From the NCBI RefSeq assembly GCF_031344055.1, contig NZ_JADBEN010000001.1: 64,000 bases of DNA. One strand, given 5' to 3'. The stretch is from Methylobacillus flagellatus_A (GTDB lineage Bacteria > Pseudomonadota > Gammaproteobacteria > Burkholderiales > Methylophilaceae). Within the stretch, counting starts at the first letter, position 1. Every line of letters begins with the position of its first letter. The notes beneath the pieces are model-generated. The model was not told the origin of the DNA and did no database searches. It saw only the letters and a program-made list of their open reading frames with translations. Positions 60,453-64,000 of the stretch are shown here, one piece after another. Position numbers and translations under genes: made by a program.

Positions 60453-61580
60453 ATGCAGATCGAGGCTGAAATCGCCGCAGGCGTCAGCGCGCTGGATAGC
60501 GTGCAATGGAATGCGCTGACGGATGGTTCCCCCTTGCTCAGCCACGCTTTCCTCAGTGCGTTGGAGCATAGCGGTTCGGTTGGCGAGGGTACGGGCTGGC
60601 AACCCATGCCGCTGGTATTCAGGCGCGACGGCAAGTTGGCCGGGGCCGTGCCTCTCTACCTCAAGCATCATTCCTACGGCGAATATGTATTTGACTGGTC
60701 TTGGGCGGACGCTTATGCCCAGCATGGGCTGGAGTATTACCCCAAGCTGGTGGCGGCCGTGCCCTTCACGCCGATTACGGGCGCGCGGCTCTTGTCGCAT
60801 GATGCCGTGCTGCAAGTGCGCATGGCGGATATCCTGCGCGATACGGCGCACCGCTTGCAGCTGTCGTCTGCCCATGTCCTGTTTCCCGACGCGAAAAATG
60901 CGGATGTGTTGTCAGGCCAAGGCTGGCTCAGGCGCCAGGGAGTGCAATTCCGCTGGCAGAACCATGGCTTTGCCGGCTTTGACGAGTTTCTCATGACCCT
61001 CACGCATGACAAGCGCAAGAAAATCCGCCAGGAGCGCAGGAAGGTCGATGAGGCCGGCGTGAGCTGCCGGCGCTTGCGCGGGTGCGATATAAGCGAGCGC
61101 GAGTGGGATTTTTTCTACAAGTGCTATCTCAATACCTATCTCGAGCACCGTTCCAGCCCTTACCTGACCCAGGCATTTTTCCACGAGCTGGGCGAGCGCC
61201 TGCCGGACAACGTGATGCTGGTGTTGGCGGAGCGTGACGGCCGCCGTATCGGTGCAGCGCTCAATCTGTACGATGCGGATTGCCTGTATGGACGCTATTG
61301 GGGCGCATTGGCTTATGTCCCCAACCTGCATTTCGAGCTGTGCTATTACCAGGCGCAGGAGTTCTGCATCGAGCAGGGCATCCGCTTCTTCGAGGGCGGC
61401 GCCCAGGGGGAGCACAAACTGGCACGCGGATTCGTGGCGCGGGAAACCTGTTCATTCCATCATATCACCCATGCCGATTTCGAGGCTGCGGTCAGGCGCT
61501 TTGTCTCACGGGAAGGCGTTGGCGTCAGCCACTACCAGCAAGAGCTGGACGAGCGTGCGCCGTACCGGAAGCCCGGCTAG
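60453..61580 (+). CDS. GNAT-superfamily protein of the DUF482 type
   Basis: A peptidoglycan-bridge/FemAB-like GNAT protein; substrate unknown. I chose ATG 60453 (MQIEAEIAAGVSALDSVQWNAL, 375 residues) because a terminator lies upstream and the family begins near this point. Typical pieces: PLLSHAFLSALEHSGSVGEGTGWQPMPLVFRRDGKLAGAVPLYLKHHSYGEYVFDWSWADAYAQHG, and EFLMTLTHDKRKKIRQERRKV, HRSSPYLTQAFFHELGERL, EGGAQGEHKLARGFVARETCSFHHI. It is convergent with the antiporter gene. Confidence 0.9.
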   Translation: MQIEAEIAAGVSALDSVQWNALTDGSPLLSHAFLSALEHSGSVGEGTGWQPMPLVFRRDGKLAGAVPLYLKHHSYGEYVFDWSWADAYAQHGLEYYPKLVAAVPFTPITGARLLSHDAVLQVRMADILRDTAHRLQLSSAHVLFPDAKNADVLSGQGWLRRQGVQFRWQNHGFAGFDEFLMTLTHDKRKKIRQERRKVDEAGVSCRRLRGCDISEREWDFFYKCYLNTYLEHRSSPYLTQAFFHELGERLPDNVMLVLAERDGRRIGAALNLYDADCLYGRYWGALAYVPNLHFELCYYQAQEFCIEQGIRFFEGGAQGEHKLARGFVARETCSFHHITHADFEAAVRRFVSREGVGVSHYQQELDERAPYRKPG

Positions 61581-61595
61581 CGCCAAGTCGCAGGA

Positions 61596-63263
61596 CTACC
61601 ATTCCACTCCGGCGCGCACCCAGTTCGCCATGCCCTTGGCGATTTCCCTTTCTCCCATGATGGTGTAGGACGCGCCATGTTTTTCCAGGTGCTCGATCTG
61701 GGCGTCGGAATGCGCGCGCGCCACGACTTCGATCTGCGGGTTGATCTTGCGGGCGTGCTCGATGATTTGTCCTGCTTCCAGCGCGTCAGGGATGGCGACC
61801 AGCAGCCAGCGCGCGGACTTGAGATTGGCGGCTTCCATCATGCCGGGCGCCGCGGCATTGCCGCACAAGGCCGGGGTACCCTGCTCGCGCAGGGCCTGGA
61901 CTGTTTCAGGCTGGTCTTCCAGCACGATGAACGGCTGGTCTTGCTGGCGTAGCGACGCGCCTACCAGCTTGCCGACGCGTCCATAGCCCACCAGGACGGC
62001 ATGGGCGTGCAGGTGGGGATACGAGATGGTGCGTGCGCCGCTTTCGCCCTTGAGGGGACGCTTCTCTTCGCGGTTGAGCAGCCACGGCTTCAGGCGGTCA
62101 AGCCAGGCGAACAGCAACGGATTGATCAGGATGGAGAGAATCGCGCCGCTCAGGATCAAGTCGCGTCCGGTGTCTGACAGCAGGCCCAGCGAGCCTCCAA
62201 GGGAGGCTAGGATGAATGAGAACTCGCCAATCTGCGCCAGGCTGGCAGAAATCGTCAATGCAGTGCCCAATGGATGGCGGAAGGCCAGCACGATCCCGAA
62301 GGCGGCCAATGATTTCCCGATGACGATGATGAAGAGGGTAGCGAGAATGAGCCAAGGCTCGCGAAAGAGGATGGAAGGATCAAACAGCATACCGACCGAG
62401 ACAAAAAACAATACGGCAAACGCATCGCGCAACGGCAGGGATTCTTCCGCGGCGCGGTGGCTGAGCTCTGATTCGCTCAGGATCATGCCCGCAAAGAACG
62501 CGCCCAGCGCGAACGATACCCCGAAAATATAGGTGGCGCCCAGCGCAAACCCGAGAGCGATCGCGAGCACGGCGAGCCGGAACAGCTCGCGCGACCCGGT
62601 GGCGGCAGTGCGTGCCAGCAGCCAAGGGATGATGCGGCGTCCGACCAGTAGCATCACGGCGACAAAGGCGATCACCTTCCCTATGGTCAACGCCATGGTG
62701 TTGAGGAGGGCGCTGCCGTCCAGGTTGTTGCCCTCGCCGCCCAGCATGCCGCTCAACGCAGGCACCAGCACCAGGGTGAGCACCATGGCAATGTCTTCCA
62801 CGATGAGCCAGCCAATCGCGATCTGCCCGCGCTTGGTTTCCAGAATGCGCCGTTCCTGCAAGGCGGTGAGCAATACGACGGTGCTGGCTGTGGACAGCGC
62901 CAGGCCGAAGATCAGGCCTTCTCCCAGCGGCCAGCCGATCGCCAATGCCATTGAAAGGCCGAGCAGCGTGGCAATGGCGATCTGCACGATAGCGCCGGGA
63001 ATGGCAATCGATTTGACCGAAAGTAGGTCGCGCAGCGAAAAATGCAGGCCTACGCCGAACATGAGCAGGATAACGCCGATTTCCGATAGTTCATGGGCAA
63101 GGTTGGCGTCAGCGACAAACCCCGGGGTATGCGGGCCCACGACGACCCCTGCAATCAGGTAGCCAACAAGCGGCGGCATCTTCAGGCGGTTGGCCAGCAT
63201 GCCGAAAATAAAAGCCAGTACCAGGCCTCCAACTATGGTGGCAATGAGTGGCGTGTGCTCCAT
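61596..63263 (-). CDS. Monovalent cation:proton antiporter-2 (YbaL/KefB type)
   Basis: CPA2 transporter, 555 residues. About 12 membrane segments span 1-390 with MPPLVGYLIAGVVVGPHTPGFV, LGLALSTASTVVLL-like GLALSTASTVVLLTALQ and GWLIVEDIAMVLTLVLVPAL. A cytosolic TrkA-N domain follows (LHAHAVLVGYGRVGKLVGASLRQQ, ALCGNAAAPGMMEAA). No glutathione-gating KefB-specific features are obvious, so YbaL-like is preferred. Confidence 0.93.
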   Translation of the reverse strand: MEHTPLIATIVGGLVLAFIFGMLANRLKMPPLVGYLIAGVVVGPHTPGFVADANLAHELSEIGVILLMFGVGLHFSLRDLLSVKSIAIPGAIVQIAIATLLGLSMALAIGWPLGEGLIFGLALSTASTVVLLTALQERRILETKRGQIAIGWLIVEDIAMVLTLVLVPALSGMLGGEGNNLDGSALLNTMALTIGKVIAFVAVMLLVGRRIIPWLLARTAATGSRELFRLAVLAIALGFALGATYIFGVSFALGAFFAGMILSESELSHRAAEESLPLRDAFAVLFFVSVGMLFDPSILFREPWLILATLFIIVIGKSLAAFGIVLAFRHPLGTALTISASLAQIGEFSFILASLGGSLGLLSDTGRDLILSGAILSILINPLLFAWLDRLKPWLLNREEKRPLKGESGARTISYPHLHAHAVLVGYGRVGKLVGASLRQQDQPFIVLEDQPETVQALREQGTPALCGNAAAPGMMEAANLKSARWLLVAIPDALEAGQIIEHARKINPQIEVVARAHSDAQIEHLEKHGASYTIMGEREIAKGMANWVRAGVEW

Positions 63264-63541
63264 CCGGGGGGAAACCTTTCAAACTTGGCGAGAGATCAAA
63301 TTGCGAGCCATGCTGCCTAGCATTCCGGCATGGACAGTATGGGTATTCGAAAAATTAACTCAAGATTGTGTCAGCGCGCAACTTTTTATATGAAATTCTC
63401 ATGCGGGGATAGGGTCTTGACGCGAATCTGCAAAAAATAGTTGGTTTTTCTGACATGCTTTTAGGAGTAAGCCAGCTCTTGCATGAATAGCACGGCGATT
63501 ACACTGGTTTTCATTCTTGTAAAGTGTGCATGGAGTCTGAT

Positions 63542-64000
63542 ATGCCGACCATTGAAAAAACCATAGACGTCAAGGTTCCTGTGAATATTGCCTATAACCA
63601 GTGGACCCAGTTCGAGACCTTTCCCAACTTCATGGATAGTGTAGTCAATGTAAAACAGCTGGACGACAGGCATGTCTGGTGGCTTGCGCAGATCGGCGGG
63701 AAGGCCGTCGAATGGGAAGCCGAGATTACCGAGCAGGTGCCGGACGACCATATCGCGTGGCGCAGCGTTTCCGGCATACGCAATACTGGAGTCGTATCCT
63801 TCCAGCATGTAGATGTCCATTCCACCCGCGTGCGTCTAGAAATTGAATATGAAACCGACACCGTGGCTGAAACGGCCGCCAGCATGATGGGTGTGCTGGA
63901 GCTCAAGATTGCGGAAGACCTTGAGCGTTACCGTCAGTTGCTGGAATCACGCAAGGCGCCTGCCGGCGGCTGGCGCGGCCATATTCCCTCCGATGCGGAC
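63542..64000 (+). CDS. SRPBCC family (START-like) protein, cut by window end
   Basis: Polyketide cyclase/COQ10-type lipid-binding fold. ATG 63542 with GGAG 6 nt upstream opens MPTIEKTIDVKVPVNIAYNQW, then FPNFMDSVVNVKQLDDRHVWWLAQIGGKAVEWEAEIT and the C-terminal helix LELKIAEDLERYRQLLE. 153 codons are in the window; the stop lies beyond it, probably soon after. Ligand unknown. It is divergent from the antiporter gene. Confidence 0.9.
   Translation, partial: MPTIEKTIDVKVPVNIAYNQWTQFETFPNFMDSVVNVKQLDDRHVWWLAQIGGKAVEWEAEITEQVPDDHIAWRSVSGIRNTGVVSFQHVDVHSTRVRLEIEYETDTVAETAASMMGVLELKIAEDLERYRQLLESRKAPAGGWRGHIPSDAD

Overview
The window reads as one continuous piece of a betaproteobacterial chromosome with moderate to high GC and dense operons. 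Gene content (paired FecI/FecR iron signalling, cbb3 oxidase, NsrR/Hmp, EnvZ/OmpR, the miaB-ybeZ-ybeY-ybeX cluster, split glycyl-tRNA synthetase) fits Betaproteobacteria. A methylotroph of the Methylophilaceae type is my best guess but is inference only. Two CDSs run off the ends: a TonB-dependent receptor on the left and an SRPBCC protein on the right.

Layout. 1-3.4 kb: FecI/FecR/TonB receptor iron uptake cluster, minus strand. 3.5-8.5 kb: CDP-diglyceride hydrolase, then the housekeeping operon pcnB-folK-deoxynucleoside kinase-panB-panC. 8.6-14.4 kb: a complete type II-C CRISPR-Cas locus. It holds a tracrRNA gene (minus strand), cas9, cas1, cas2 (plus strand) and an array of 15 identical 37-nt repeats with 14 spacers of 30 nt. 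Repeat sequence, anti-repeat and a downstream terminator indicate that the array is transcribed from the minus strand. 14.7-27.8 kb: a sulfur island. It contains a sulfate ABC transporter operon (sbp, a degenerate EAL protein, cysT, cysW, cysA) and, divergently, a leader with a small ORF and terminator followed by serine O-acetyltransferase, a family 2A (SrpI-like) encapsulin shell protein and a cysteine desulfurase with a roughly 215-residue disordered N-terminal extension. Then come yezD, a second sbp, a DUF2325 gene and mop, and an AlgE-like outer-membrane porin. yezD and the porin share an almost identical promoter.

27.8-41 kb: cobalamin adenosyltransferase, MurI, zinc-finger protein, IlvE, OmpW, SCO1, and the cbb3 oxidase operon ccoNOQP followed by ccoG, fixH and ccoI. 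40.5-43.6 kb: iron storage and nitrosative stress: two bacterioferritin subunits with complementary active-site losses, bfd behind a promoter overlapped by a Fur-box-like palindrome, Hmp and NsrR. 43.7-55.2 kb: glyQ-glyS-gmhB-plsC-metallopeptidase, lnt, mscL, ybeX-ybeY-ybeZ-miaB. 55.4-64 kb: CysG, EnvZ/OmpR, EF-hand protein, glycine-zipper lipoprotein, GNAT-like protein, YbaL-type antiporter, SRPBCC protein.

The two most interesting systems are the encapsulin-based sulfur compartment, with its local regulatory signals, and the intact type II-C CRISPR-Cas system, whose tracrRNA promoter overlaps the 5' end of cas9. I found no tRNA, rRNA or insertion sequence. All functional calls come from reading the translations and the DNA; no database search was run.
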